Shown piece by piece: positions 34,700 through 47,700 of a DNA stretch of 64,000 nucleotides. The notes under the pieces were generated by a model, which searched no databases, was not told where the DNA came from, and saw nothing but the letters and a program-made list of their open reading frames with translations. The position numbers and the translations under genes are program-made. The DNA comes from Sinotaia quadrata (taxonomy: Eukaryota; Mollusca; Gastropoda; Architaenioglossa; Viviparidae), in the NCBI GenBank assembly GCA_028829895.1, contig CM054179.1:105425875-105489874 (forward strand). Direction: 5' to 3'. How positions within the stretch are numbered: the first letter of the stretch is position 1; each line of letters begins with the position of its first letter.

Positions 34700-35185
34700 A
34701 TGTACTTTCTGAACAAGCTAAATGCTGCATGTAAGTGGTTTGGATGTGCTGATGGGCTTAACTGTTATCTGAATAATTGTTTAAGCAGAAAACTATTACA
34801 GTGTATCAATGGGCTTAACTGTTATCTGAATAATTGTTTAAACAGAAAACTATTACAGTGTATCAATGGGCTTAACTGTTATCTGAATAATTGTTTAAAC
34901 AGAAAACTATTAAAGTGTATCAATGGGCTTAACTGCTATGTGAATAATTGTTTAAGCAGAAAACTATTACAGTGTATCAATGGGCTTAACTGTTATCTGA
35001 ATAATTGTTTAAGCAGAAAACTATTACAGTGTATCAATGGGCTTAACTGTTATCTGAATAATTGTTTAAACAGAAAACTATTACAGTGTATCAATGGGCT
35101 TAACTGCTATGTGAATAATTGTTTAAGCAGAAAACTATTACAGTGTATCGATGCAATGCGAGTAGTGAAGGAATTGATCTCTTGA
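34700..35185 (+). repeat. 57-bp minisatellite, 7 copies, carrying a 161-codon Cys-rich ORF
   Basis: Seven units (34754-35152) of gggcttaactgttatctgaa, taattgtttaagcagaaaac and tattacagtgtatcaat form one open frame. It starts at an ATG (34700), ends at TGA (35185), and repeats GLNCYLNNCLSRKLLQCIN with three Cys per unit. Substitutions among copies (L/V, S/N, Q/K) all change the amino acid, and none is clearly silent, which argues against selection on the protein. The copies fall in the order A-B-B'-C-A-B-C, so a three-unit block was duplicated. No signal peptide or splice context was seen. Confidence 0.9.
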
Positions 35186-35189
35186 AATA

Positions 35190-36725
35190 TGATAGTGAAG
35201 TTCTAGTGAAGTTCAAGTAATAATTAGTTTTAAATAATCTCGCCAACACGTAAGAGTGCTGATTAACAGCAATTCCCATTGTTTATCATTTTAATAATTT
35301 AATTGGTTTTCTATGCTGTGCACGTACTTTTGTTTGAAATCTCCACAATCTACACAAAATTGCTCCCCTTCCTTGTAAGTATAGAATGCGATCGTTCGTA
35401 GATAACTGATAATATTTATATGTTCTCACTGGGTTCTTTTAAGTTTTATCCATTCAGCATTATTAACAAATTTCTTACATTTTAATTTGCAAACAAATTT
35501 GGGCATGAGGGTAACGATAAGTAACTTTACAATATTCAGGCTTCTAATATTTTTATTCTTATAAAGAGTTCACAATCAATTGAAAGGAGAGGGATTTTGT
35601 AAGCAAGTGACTTTGTGACTGCATCAAATGAATTAGATAATAGTTCACAATCTATTGAAATGAGTGAATTTGGCATTTTCTCGGCTTCCTTAAGAATCGA
35701 GTGAATTAGACATGCATAAGTTATGTGGAGTTCACACTACCAGTTTATATTCTTTTTTAAATCTAGGGCACATGGATTTACTAAGGTAAATACAGCTTAA
35801 ATGTATCAACCCATAAAGAATAAGAGCATTTTGCACTCTAAGTATTATGTCTGTACACAGCATTATTTCGGTATAAAACAATTTTGTACAAAGAAAATCT
35901 ACGATACAAATCCAAAACAAAACCTTTGACTTAATGAAACTGGTGATATCCTATCCTCACCCATGTTTGTTTGATTCGTGAGGAGTTTTCAACTGCTAGT
36001 GAGCACATGAAACCATTGGAGGGAGGGTGGGGATCTTTTCTGAAAACGTGTAAAACCTTGATGTGTAAGAGCCCCCATTAATACATCGACTGTTGTCTAC
36101 ACAATTCTGCAATAAATCGTACTTCATTCCACAATGGCGTTATGGCAGAAGCTGAATATGTTATGCATAAATGTTCAGAAATTTCATGGGAAACGAATCA
36201 AAACTGGATCAGGACGTACCAGTTTATTATCAAAATTTACCAATTTACCAATAATTCAAACTGGTTAATTGCAATGACACCAAAGAGAAGCTAGAATTTA
36301 ACTGTTACCACACGTTTTGTCTACCAATGAGATAAAAAATCATGGTATCTCGTCACCACTATATTAGAATCTACATTAACCCTTTCAGTACGTAACGAAA
36401 ATTAATTACAGGTAAAATACATACGCCATTTTCCTGTGCGTAAAAATTGTTCATAGCTTGCGTAGCGGAAGTGCAGGTTTGTGCGGATCTTTTCGAGACA
36501 TAGACACAGGTGACTAGATAAGTAGTCAAAACACTGATACGTGAGATTCAAACACTGATAACTATCACCTGTCAAACAGATAACAAACACTAAAAGTCGT
36601 CGAATCTCTATACAAGAGAAGAAAAAGATAAAGGCTAACACTGATAACTCTACAGTAAAATAAAAACCTCTTTATCCAAGAATTAATTACTGAAGACCAG
36701 AACTCAGAGAATCAAAGATATACTC
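35190..36725. other. AT-rich unique sequence, no gene seen
   Basis: Short ORFs at 35732-35920 and 36402-36641 lack splice or domain support. Confidence 0.4.
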
Positions 36726-36949
36726 AGTGTCCGATATAATAAATATATTAATTATCTTAATGGGGGGTGGGGGTGGATATGGATGTGTGGAGGTGGATGG
36801 GAGTGAGTTTGGGGGTGAGTGGGTACGTGCTTGTTGAGTATGTATGGAATGGGGACGCGTGCGTACATGTGTTTATGTGTGCTAATATGTATACTGTGTA
36901 TTCTGTTTATTTGCATGTGTTACTGAGAGGGGAGCATTTTAGGCTCGAT

Positions 36950-37175
36950 AAACAGTTATAATATATAATCCCTCATAAGATATAACAGAAAGTCTTCTCA
37001 ATAACAGACCACTATACTCATCGTTAAACAGTTATAATATATAATCCCTGATAACATATAACAGAAAGTCTTCTCAATAACAGACCACTATACTCATTGT
37101 TAAACAGTTATAATATATAATCCCTGATAAGATATAACAGAAAGTCTGTTCAATAACAGACCACTATACTCATCG
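36950..37175. repeat. 76-bp minisatellite, 3 copies
   Basis: Units start aaacagttataatatataat at about 36951, 37026 and 37102. They differ by single bases. A GGTGGATGTGTGG-rich stretch (36758-36860) precedes the array. Confidence 0.92.
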
Positions 37176-37273
37176 ACTTCCCATTGACGTCAGTTGTTAA
37201 CAGTGCCAAAGAACTGTCATTCCTCTGCAATGTCGAGGTGCTAAGGAGATTCACATGGATCATTAATCCTATT

Positions 37274-37350
37274 ATGTGTGTGTTTGTGTGTGTGTGTGTG
37301 TGTGTGTTTGTGTTTGTGTGTATGTTTGTGTGTGTGTGTGTGTTTGTGTT

Positions 37351-37429
<79 letters not shown>
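37274..37429. repeat. (GT)n microsatellite with TTTGTG interruptions
   Basis: About 155 bp, ending in an uninterrupted GT run of about 66 bp. Confidence 0.96.
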
Positions 37430-37431
<2 letters not shown>

Positions 37432-38000
37432 ACAAAGCCCAGGGCTAGAAAAACATTTCTCGGGAGTTCGACTTCATAGTGCTTGGCGTCACACCAAGGT
37501 TTTGCCATGAAGCACTTAGGAATCGAACGCTTTTGTTCAAAGCCACTGGAGCTCAATACCAGAAAATTCTTTACTTCTCTCAACACAGAAAACTAATTGC
37601 GTGCGGAGGAGCCAGACTAATACTTCGACATGCTCCAGTTCAAAGCCCTGTCAACATCCTTGTTTTGAATTCAAATCACCATAAACACAGCAGTAAGGTC
37701 AATTATGATGTATACTCAAGATAAATAATTAAAACGCTGATAAAATGGGTTTGCAAGCAGCCATCTGTTGTTTGGTATACAAGAATAGACATTTCAACCA
37801 ATAATTACATTATATTCACACAATTGTAACACTGTACTTACTCATGTACATTTCAGCACGTCATCAAGGACTGATTATCTTCGATGACGTTTATATTAAA
37901 AAATAAAACACAAAATGCTTTTGAAATCATGATATTTAATCCTATTATAACAATCTATAACAATAATATAAGGATTTAAAAAATACAAGACATTCTTAAA
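37430..38000. other. Unique sequence with an unsupported 81-codon ORF
   Basis: The plus-strand ORF at 37479-37724 and the minus-strand ORF at 37272-37586 overlap. Neither has a recognisable motif, so neither is called. Confidence 0.25.
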
Positions 38001-38009
38001 AATTATTGC

Positions 38010-38400
38010 CTCTACCAATATACCCATGAAACGTTTTATGCTTTAGTATAGTTTATTGTGTACCACTATATTCATGAAACGTAACCCACATTCGGTACAC
38101 TATATTGACTGTACCAATATATCCGTGATACATAACCTGCTTTATGTACAGCTTATTCCCTGTACCATTGCATTCATGAAACGTAATTTTTATGGTAGAG
38201 TTTATTGTCCATGAAGCGTTATCTTCTTCAGATACAGTTTATTATCTGTATTAATCCCCGCATTCATGAATCTTTACCAGCTTGAGACAGTTTATTGCCT
38301 GTAACAATACATTCCTGAAACGTTACCTACTTGAGATACAGTTTATTGCCTGTACCAGTCCATGAAGTGTTACCTTCTTGAGATACAGTTTTTCACTGCA
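38010..38400. repeat. Degenerate about 55-bp array
   Basis: Units contain ttcatgaaacgttacctact, gagatacagtttattgcctg and taccaa. There are about seven, heavily diverged. Confidence 0.8.
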
Positions 38401-38954
38401 CCAAATCAAATGAACTTAGTTGACTCCTTCTTTCATCCACCCACACAAAGACTATCATAAACAAGGCAGAGCAAAGAAATGAGGGGAAAGATATGAATAA
38501 TCAACACTGAAACTCAGCATCAAATAAAATGATCCAAAACTCCTGGCATTCAATATTTGCACACAAAATAGACGGCTTCTTTGCCTCGCAAAGGCTCTCC
38601 ATCATACACCCATTCAACACCAGCTGCCTTAATGGAAGCCATCAATCATTAAACTTTCCTCTCCGTGTACGCCTGAGATGCTGTAAACTATGGGGTGATT
38701 GATGGCTATATACTCATTTTAAACCGCAAAAGGTCACTTTAGACTCGCATCAAATGGCAAAGGAGTTGTACAACAAAACCATTTGCAAAGCAAGCTATTC
38801 AGAATTAGGGAGCGGATATAACGTGTGTTTGCACGAATGGCTACGTGCTTCAATAATAATAATCGATTGCGCTTATTTAAATATAGACACCTTATGCTGT
38901 GTTGTTTGAACTTTATTAAATAATAACATCTCACAAAACTTTTTAAATGCAGTA

Positions 38955-39580
38955 ATTAAAATAGACGTGTAATAACCATAGTAATAACTAGTTAGTTAAA
39001 TAGACAGGTAATAACTACAGTAATAACTTGTTAGTTAAATAGACAGGTAATAACTACAGAAATAACTAGTTAGTTAAATAGACAGGTAATAACTACAGAA
39101 ATAACTAGTTAGTTAAATAGACAGGTAATAACTAGTTAATTAAATAGACAGGTAATAACTAGTTAGTTAAATAGACAGGTAATAAATACAGTAATAACTT
39201 GATAGTTAAATAGACAGGTAATAACTACAGAAATAACTAGTTAGTTAAATAGACAGGTAATAACTACAGTAATAACTTGTTAGTTAAATAGACAGGTAAT
39301 AACTACAGAAATAACTAGTTAGTTAAATAGACAGGTAATAACTACAGAAATAACTAGTTAGTTAAATAGACAGGTAATAACTAGTTAATTAAATAGACAG
39401 GTAATAACTAGTTAGTTAAATAGACAGGTAATAAATACAGTAATAACTTGATAGTTAAATAGACAGGTAATAACTACAGAAATAACTAGTTAGTTAAATA
39501 GACAGGTAATAACTACAGAAATAACTAGTTAGTTAAATAGACAGGTAATAACTAGTTAATTAAATAGACAGGTACTAACA
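38955..39580. repeat. 39-bp minisatellite with a 249-bp higher-order repeat
   Basis: The basic unit is aactagttagttaaatagac plus aggtaataactacagaaat. Shorter variants lack the ctacaga segment. A block of about six and a half units recurs with an exact 249-bp offset (TTGATAGTT marker at about 39200 and 39449), showing block-wise duplication. Confidence 0.93.
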
Positions 39581-39589
39581 AAGCATAAA

Positions 39590-40045
39590 CCGAAAATGTC
39601 CACCCGTTGAAGCTAACAGATAGTAAGAAGAAAGAACTAGTAGCTAATTATAGTAAAAAGGGGAGATTATGCTCGTGAGGAAGTACATCTTGAGTCTCTC
39701 TTATTATTTATTTCTACGATATAACAGCTTGAGTTGATTCTGCTATTATTCGTTAACTGTTGACAGGTGACAAAGCCGTGTAGAAGAAGTAGTTTAGAAA
39801 GACAAACATAAAGCTAATATCAGTGAATGAAGATGTTCGTTTCCAATCTAGTTTGATATGTTATTATTCTCGAGTAGAGCGTGCGAACATCTCGCAAACT
39901 TGAAAAGCAGTAAGCTAAAATAAGTAAGAAACTTAAATTTGACCAAAGTTTGCTTTCTGATTAACCGCCTTCTATCTATCGTTAGCTGATGTCGCGGGCG
40001 GTGAAAGGCGAATCAGTCGAGTCTGATATTTTCAGTAAAGATAAT
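39590..40045. other. Unique sequence, no gene seen
   Basis: Nothing nameable was found. Confidence 0.4.
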
Positions 40046-40049
40046 GCTC

Positions 40050-40470
40050 TAGGAAAGAGGTAAGAGGTAAGAAGAGAGAGGGGAAAGAGGTGAGAGGAAA
40101 TGAAAGAGGTGAGAGAGGTACAAGGAAAGAGCTAATAGGTGAGAGGTAGGAGGAAAATGGAGGGAAGCAAGAAGAAAAAGGAAAGAGGAAAACGTAAGAG
40201 GAAAGAGGGAAGAGGGAAGTGGGAAGAGAAAAATGTGTTAAGTCATATGTATATGATTTGTGCATTCAAGTTATGTGTTCGAGTCGTGTTTTCGGGTGTG
40301 TTCGAGTCGTGTTTTCGAGTTATGTGTTCCAGATATGTGTATGAGTTGTGTATTCGGGTCATGTGTTCGAATCGTGTGTTCGGGTTGTGTATTCGAGTTA
40401 TGTGTAAAAGTTGTATATTCGAATTATGTGTTCGAGGCATGTGTTCGAGTTGTGTTTATAAGTTGTACAG
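40050..40470. repeat. Purine-rich tract followed by a TGTGTTCGAGT array
   Basis: 40050-40230 is almost pure A/G (agaggtgagaggaaa, gaaagaggaag). From about 40262 to 40465 a degenerate 14-15-bp unit, gtgttcgagtcgt(at), repeats about 13 times. Multi-frame ORFs on both strands follow from it. Confidence 0.85.
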
Positions 40471-40669
40471 TGTATGGTTGGGTAGTGCATGCGTGTGCAG
40501 AGTGTATGTACCCCTTTGTCTACATTCGTGCTTATTTTGGGAGTTTGTGACAATTCAAACTGTACTTGTGGATATGTTTGTGTGTTTGTGTGCGTGTAAC
40601 AACGTACAGGAAGGTGATTAAACCACAAAAACATTAGTATCAACAACTCCATACAATTATTAGCTATGC

Positions 40670-40732
40670 AGAAAGAAAGAAAGAAAGAAAGGAAAGGAAA
40701 GGAACGGAAAGGGAAAGAAAGAAAGAAAGAAG
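40670..40732. repeat. (GAAA)n microsatellite
   Basis: GAAA units with GGAAA interruptions. Confidence 0.92.
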
Positions 40733-40734
40733 TT

Positions 40735-42630
40735 AAATCCAAAACAGTGTAATATTAAACGTATAAATCAATAAATAACCTACAAACTTATGCAAATACA
40801 TACACGCACACTCACTCGCACACTTACACACGCACAGCTTTCAATATTTGAACTTTCACTATTTTCTATTATTACTGTAGAATTATAATTTATATTTCTA
40901 ACTTAATTTTTCCCGAAATGAATGCATTACGAGTGCACAAAAGGCCTCTTGATGGAACAAGTAGACCCGGCCTAAGTGATTGCACTAGGAAACAGTCAAG
41001 TAAGGCAAACAAGTTCTATAATTGAAAAAGAATGTCATTTCCAGACTCGTGCACTTGCATTGCTGAATTACGTCATCACAACAAAGACCTAATACACTCT
41101 TTATATACATGTATATTTAAAAGGTAAAATCTTGTTAATTGACTGAAGAGATTGGAAGGTTCTTGATATTCAGAAATAGAGTGGAAAATAAATTGGAAAG
41201 AGCAGAAGATAGATATTTCGATAGAAGGGCGGGCGGACGGACGGACGCCTGCTTGGACAGATGGATGGAAGGATGGGTGGATGCATGGATGGACGGACGG
41301 ACAGTCGGTCAGCCAGTCAGACAGATAGATAGACAGACGCAAAATTATATACTTTTATTCTTCACATATACATTAACAAGTTCGAGGATCGTTGAATGAG
41401 GCAGACGAATAGACACTAAAATTATAGTTGATCGATTGGTAACCATTAACAATTTCATATACAAACATGCTTGTTATGGTTTGGAAGTTTTCTTTTTTAA
41501 ATGCCCAATACATTTTATTTTTAAAACAACATTTTAAGAAAGCATCCTGATATCGGTTTCTTTAATTGTGGGCTTATATCTTTGTCACCTTTGTTATTAA
41601 AGACTGAGAAGACGCGATCAGATACGAGAGATTAAATGACACACGACAGTTGTCATTATCATACATAAACACGGACTCGATCTGCCGACAATTTTACCTT
41701 CACGGACAGGTGCGGAGAATAAACGTTAAGATACTAGCTTTCCTTGTACACAGTTCATAATACCGTCTTATTTGACAGTTTTGAACTATTTTTCATCTAC
41801 CGCTCCACCAAAAGTAATCCCTATTGCTTAGGTAGGCAGAGACTTTTTGTGCCCAGGCTTACAGCCTATGCTTACAAGATGACAATAATGCCGACGGTTT
41901 TGTGGGGCATAAAGACAACCCCTATATACATTTTGCTGAAAAGAAAATTCGAGTCGCACTTAATCGCCTGTAGAACATGAATAGTAAGCGGCGCCTGTTT
42001 GCCCTGACACCGGTACGTTGACTCGACAGAGGTCACACAATGGTCGCACGCCTCGCCTAGCTGTACGAGACGACACGGTAAGGTGCGATTGGCCTCGTTT
42101 AACGACCAAGACTGGTAGATGGTGTTTTGTATAGAATAGATAGATAGATAGATAGATCTTTCAGCAGGATTAGTCGTGCAAGAGGTAAACCATTTATCTC
42201 ATTCAAATACTGATATATATTACAAAATGTTAGAGAAGCAGAATTAGTATCAGCACCTCCAGAAAAAATAAAATTTGTAAATAAATATTCTTCCTCATAA
42301 AGACGTTTTGGTGTTTTGTGTGGTTTGTTATACTGCCAAATGTCCTAATTCCCTCCTCTAACTGAAAAACAAATTAACGCCATATTCTATTCGTGCAGTG
42401 ACATAAATTACAACAAGGTCACTTGTCTCGAACAGTCAGAATGCAGAGCATTAAACCATGATGACCCCTCAGCAGGATTTGGCTTACTACGCAAGACGGA
42501 TCTAATGCTGTCATGATAATGTTGTTTATACACATACTGTTTATATAGCACTCAGAAAGATAGAGTCGATTTGCATTTGATAACACGCAAATAAAAACTA
42601 AATGGTCGTATGGTATCAAATGATATTTGG
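40735..42630. other. Mostly unique sequence; GGAC/GGAT and GATA tracts; no gene called
   Basis: A GGACGGAC/GGATGGAT tract lies at about 41225-41330 and a GATA tract at 42136-42157. The ORF at 41744-41980 ends in a GC-richer stretch (41980-42120) whose frames are broken by stops. It could be an old retroelement remnant, but no reverse-transcriptase motif was found. Confidence 0.3.
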
Positions 42631-42639
42631 ATTATATTA

Positions 42640-42740
42640 TTGAAGGGTAGGATGTATGGAAGGATAGATGGAAGAATTCTTGATGTTTGGAGAGAGAGAG
42701 TTGAATATATGGATATAATTGGATAGATGGGTGGATGATT
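42640..42740. repeat. Degenerate GGATAGATGG-type repeat
   Basis: A short imperfect GGAT/AGAT tract. Confidence 0.6.
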
Positions 42741-42859
42741 AGAAAGACTAGTCACAGATGGTTGAGACTAGAATTTGAAATGTGGTGAAAATACATGAAG
42801 TCTGTAAAACTGTCCATGAAAAAAGTGTGAGCATTTTTGCATTGATAGGTTCCGCGTGT

Positions 42860-43200
42860 CGGGCGATGTGTTCACGCCTGTGCTGTTCATGTATATATCA
42901 GGTATATGCATTCACATACATGTTTGTTTTTCATGTAAGGTAATGTGTTCACATGTGTTATCTTTGTGTATCAGATTTATGCTTTCACTTGTTTGTCTTC
43001 TTTATGTCAGGTGATGTGTTCACGTATGTTATTTTTGTATATCAGGCGTGCATTCACGTGTACGGTTGTCTTTTTTGTCAGGTGTGCATTCACGTGTGTG
43101 TTATTTTTTGAAAACATGTGTTTACGTGTCCATCCCTTTGGGTCAGGTGTGTGTTGATATGTGTTTATATCTGTCGTGCACGTACGCTTATGAGTTAGTT
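42860..43200. repeat. Degenerate TTCACGTGTGTTATTTTTGTATATCAGG array
   Basis: About nine imperfect 30-38-bp units centred on gtgttcacgtg … tcaggt. The E-box-like CACGTG hexamer appears in several copies. Confidence 0.75.
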
Positions 43201-43237
43201 CGTCTTTTGGTGTCAAATATGTGTGTATTTATGATCA

Positions 43238-43239
<2 letters not shown>

Positions 43240-43291
<52 letters not shown>
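43240..43291. repeat. (GT)n microsatellite
   Basis: About 25 GT units. A G run of about 10 follows at 43319. Confidence 0.95.
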
Positions 43292-43292
<1 letters not shown>

Positions 43293-43329
43293 CTCTTTAT
43301 CGAGCCATTAACTAGGAAGGGGGGGGGGA

Positions 43330-44200
43330 GTCTGTGTGATGTTCAATTCTGACTGGCTTGGGCGTGACGTTGTGATTGTTGAGTGTTGAGGAATATAAAA
43401 TATTGCTACTAAATTAAACTCTCCATTTTATTTTTTTTAAAATATATCTTTCCTTTTATATTTCTTTCACCACTCTCTGCTGTAATTATTCTTCAGTAAC
43501 AATGGATCTTTTGAACTCAAATACAATGCACAAAGAACTGTCGTAGATGAGTTAGCCCCGGACAATGACAAGATGTAAAAATAACCCCGCACTCCAGCAT
43601 TATCCAGTACTTTTTTAATATTTATTGATGGGATCCTGGAAAGATTTATAAATATCCTGACACTAAGGACACTGAACAATTATTTCATGACGTACGAATC
43701 CGATGTATTGACAAAATCCAAAAATCGGAGATGAAGAGAGGAGGGAGAGAAGTATATATAAATTGTCAGCCCTTGCAAAGACGTCAAATGCTTGTAGCCA
43801 GGAAGTCATGAACAGAAAATCAATACGTCATGAGACGTGCTCACAAGTCCTGTCTTCGTTGCTACAAATAGTTTTTACCAGGCGTATCAGAATAAAAAAT
43901 AAAATAAATAGCAGGAAAAAATGTTAAGTTTAAAATAGTTCGATGGTTCGGTCGAATATATATATATGCTTAACGATTTTAGAGTCCCAAAATTATGTTT
44001 CTAAAACAGAAGATGACAATTGGAAAATTTTGCAAGAATATTGCCTTTTCATGTAATAATTATTATTTTTACTTTACACGTGTCTGTTTCATCCGAGTCT
44101 CCACACTCTTTTCATTAAAATTAAAATTCTGTTCAAAAACAGACTTCGTTTGAGTAGACTTTTACATAAATAAATATTTTTTGTATAATGAAACAAGTAA
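43330..44200. other. AT-rich unique sequence, no gene called
   Basis: A minus-strand open frame (43467-43679, containing KVLDNAGVRGYFYILSL) has no splice or family support. Confidence 0.25.
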
Positions 44201-44205
44201 ATTTT

Positions 44206-44580
44206 AGAGCTTTAATGTGTCGAGATAAGGGAATTTCTGAGCTATAATGCGTCAAGATATACAGTAGTACTGAACTATAAGAGCTATAATGCGTCAAGAT
44301 ATACAGTAGTACTGAGCTTTAATGCGTCAAGATATACAGTAGTACTGAGTTATAATGCGTCAAGATATACAGTAGTACTGAGCTATAATGTGCAGAGATT
44401 ACAGTACTTCTGAGTTATGATGCGTCAAGATACACAGTACTTCTGAGTTATGATGCGTCAAGATATACAATACTGATCTATAATGCGTCAAGACATACAG
44501 TAGTACTGAGCTATAATGCGTAAAGTTATACAGTAGTACTGAGCTATAATGCGTAAAGATATACAGTACTTCTGAGCTTT
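44206..44580. repeat. 33-bp minisatellite, about 10 copies
   Basis: The unit is gagctataatgcgtcaagat plus atacagtagtact. Variants change agta to cttc, and c to a in gcgtcaag. Confidence 0.92.
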
Positions 44581-44584
44581 AAGC

Positions 44585-44795
44585 AACGTAGCAGACAACC
44601 ACTGAGATCACTAGACACCCAGAGATCCACAGTTTCGTTATCTTCAGTATGAAAGAGAGTATTTGTCTCTCTACTCCCTTGTTTATCTCCAGTTCCTGAA
44701 CTCAATGCTTTCAAATCAAAGTATGCAGTCACTTCAGTCAATTACATTCCTGAACTCAATGCTTTCAATTTAAAGTACGCTCTTCTATCAATGCT
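44585..44795. repeat. About 65-bp duplication (tcctgaactcaatgctttca)
   Basis: Two copies of the phrase followed by aatcaaagta or atttaaagta lie at about 44693 and 44748. Confidence 0.7.
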
Positions 44796-44796
44796 A

Positions 44797-44835
<39 letters not shown>

Positions 44836-45030
44836 GTGTATGTGTGTGTGTTGTGTGTGTGTGTTGTGTATGTGTGTGTGTTGTGTATGTGTGTGTAGTA
44901 TATGTGTGTTGTGTATGTGTGTGTTGTGTATGTGTGTGTGTTGTATATGTGTGTGTTGTATATGTGTGTATGTGTGTTGTGTATGTGTGTGTGTTGTATA
45001 TGTGTGTGTGTGTTGTGTATATGTGTGCAT
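44797..45030. repeat. (GT)n with periodic TTGTGTATG variants
   Basis: A pure GT run passes into a 15-23-bp repeat of tgtgtgtgttgtgtatg. ORFs on both strands follow from it. Confidence 0.95.
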
Positions 45031-45034
45031 TTCA

Positions 45035-45330
45035 GAACTCACTACTTTATATTCAAATATGTGCCTCTAGTCAATTATATGTCAAGTTCAAAACTCATTC
45101 TTTCTGCCCAAACAAAACCCTTCCCAAAGTATACGTACTTCCACTAACCATAAATAATTCAGAACTCGCTACATTAGCACAGAATGCCTTCCACCTATAA
45201 AAATAGAGCTCATAACTCACTGCTTTCTAATCCTATTTAATCCTGAACTCACCACTTCCTAATCCTATTTAATCCTGAACTCACTACTTTCTAGTCACTG
45301 TTCACATTTCCTTCAGAAATACACGTAAGT
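45035..45330. repeat. Degenerate …GAACTCACTACTTTCTAATCC… repeats
   Basis: Recurring cagaactcactactt, ctgaactcaccactt and aaaactcac phrases appear every 30-60 bp. They are related to the duplication at 44693. Confidence 0.65.
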
Positions 45331-45990
45331 TTAAAACTCACTTTTCTACTCCCAAGTATACATTCATAATAACCCAACATAATTAGTGTTTTCAACTGCC
45401 GTATATTGTTGGTTGTGCTCAGAATAATTATTAGAAAGTAGGGAATTAGTGTATGCCTTTCATTTCATCATCCATCTGCAACTGAAAACTTAAATTTTGT
45501 TGTTAGTGTGCTGTTTCCTTCCAACTGTTAAATCTAATAATATCTGCAGCTCGGACTTCACGCTCTGTAGTTCGTGTGTGTCCTATCAAGCAGGTATAAG
45601 AAGGAATCATTCTTTCGTATCTAATTGCTTAGCCATTCAGACAGACATTTTCCTCTACAATAGTTGGTTTTAAACATTCGATATAATGTCTACTTTTAGT
45701 GCTACTGCAGAAGAAAATATAAAAAAGAGAAAATATAAAATAGGTCTTTGTATTTGATGATCCTGCGTGGATTCACCCGGATTTAAGGTTTTTCCGTCTA
45801 TGAAAAATATTTTCACTGAAACTAGTGAAAGCATTTATTCTGGGCGGCATTTCTTTCTATTGTCAAATCAATATAATTACCATACGTCGACCGATGACCG
45901 TAAATTAACAAAGAAAATATCACATTTCAGTGATATTTGCAGTATTTGCAGTAGGTAAGCAGTCTTTCTCACTTTCTTTTTCGCTCGTTT
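45330..45990. other. Unique sequence with one weak plus-strand exon candidate
   Basis: A 62-codon open stretch (45767-45954) ends exactly at a good donor, AG|GTAAGC. It contains MKNIFTETSESIYSGRHFF and later KKISHFSDICSICS. The previous in-frame stop is TGA at about 45757 and no acceptor is visible, so it could only be a first coding exon. No homology was recognised. Confidence 0.2.
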
Positions 45991-45992
45991 AT

Positions 45993-45995
<3 letters not shown>

Positions 45996-46034
<39 letters not shown>
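45996..46034. repeat. (CT)n microsatellite
   Basis: About 19 CT units immediately precede the GATA array. Confidence 0.95.
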
Positions 46035-46037
<3 letters not shown>

Positions 46038-46040
46038 CAT

Positions 46041-46288
<248 letters not shown>

Positions 46289-46289
46289 T

Positions 46290-46500
46290 TCATGTAAATG
46301 CGACCCACACAATAAACAGAATAAAAACTTTGTGCGTAAGACAGCTTCGTGATGTTTCTCCTTCCATCATTAATTTCTATTTCCTTTGCCCCAGTAAAAA
46401 GGTTTACTATAAATACAATGTGCTGTAAGGGACAAGTAAAGCACTGACCTACTCATAAGGTTGTATAAAGTACAACTCTTTAAGTTTAGCATATTAGCTC
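46290..46500. other. Unique sequence, no gene seen
   Basis: Nothing nameable was found. Confidence 0.4.
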
Positions 46501-47700
46501 TTAGTAAGAAATTTAGACTAGTACAGCTCTTAAGGATTTTAGTATATATTAGCCATTTAAGGAATTTAGACTAGTACAGCTCTTAAGGATTTTAGTATAT
46601 AATAGCCATTTAAGGAATTTAGACTAGTACAGCTCTTAAGGATCTTAGTATATATTAGCCATTTAAGGAATTTAATTTAGTACACTTCTAGGAAGGAGCT
46701 TAGCGCAGTACAGATCATACAGGAAGTGATTTGATATAGTACAAATTAGCGACGAGTTCAACGTAGGACAGCTCTTTGTAAGGGATTTAGTATAGTTTAG
46801 CTAGTATAGGAGTTCACTAATAAGACAGCTCTTTGTAGGGGATTTAGTATAGTTTAGCTAGTATAGGAGTTCACTAATAAGACAGCTCTTTGTAGGGGAT
46901 TTAGTATAGTTTAGCTAGTATAGGAGTTCACTAATAAGACAGCTCTTTGTAGGGGATTTAGTATAGTTTAGCTAGTATAGGAGTTCACTAATAGGACAGC
47001 TCTTTGTAAGGGATTTAGTATAGTTTAGCTAGTATAGGAGTTCACTAATAGGACAGCTCTTTGTAAGGGATTTAGTATAGTTTAGCTAGTATAGGAGTTC
47101 ACTAATAGGACAGCTCTTTGTAAGGGATTTAGTATAGTTTAGCTAGTATAGGAGTTCACTAATAGGACAGCTCTTTGTAAGGGATTTAGTATAGTTTAGC
47201 TAGTATAGGAGTTCACTAATAGGACAGCTCTTTGTAAGGGATTTAGTATAGTTTAGCTAGTATAGGAGTTCACTAATAGGACAGCTCTTTGTAACTAAAG
47301 GATTTAGTGTAGTTTAGCTAGTATAGGAGTTCACTAATAGGACAGCTCTTTGTAAGGGATTTAGTGTAGTTTAGCTATTTTAGGAGTTCACTAATAGGAC
47401 AGCTCTTTGTAAGGGATTTAGTATAGTTTAGCTAGTATAGGAGTTCACTAATAGGACAGCTCTTTGTAAGGGATTTAGTATAGTTTAGCTAGTAGCAAGG
47501 AGTTCACTAATAGGACAGTTTTTGTAAGGGATTTAGTGTAGTTTAGTTATTATAAAGAAGTTTAAAACGCTTTCATGGAATAAATATTTTATAGCTCTTT
47601 AATGAAGGAATTTGGTATATTATAGTTCTTAGAAAGGAATTTAGTATTACAGCGCCAAAAGAAGAGTTTGTTTAATACAGCACTTAGGAAAGAGTTGAGT
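46500..47700. repeat. 57-bp minisatellite, about 13 copies, with diverged flanks
   Basis: Between about 46765 and 47530 the unit is aggacagctctttgtaaggg, atttagtatagtttagctag and tataggagttcactaat, nearly identical from copy to copy. Three copies of a related about 54-bp unit (gaatttagactagtacagct…) occupy 46507-46680, and decayed units continue to about 47700. Confidence 0.95.

Noticed and set aside
41744..42130. Possible reverse-transcriptase C-terminal remnant (…TVLWGIKTTPIYILLKRKFES…)
   Set aside because: No catalytic motif, stops soon after, and only a vague resemblance to the tail of non-LTR elements.
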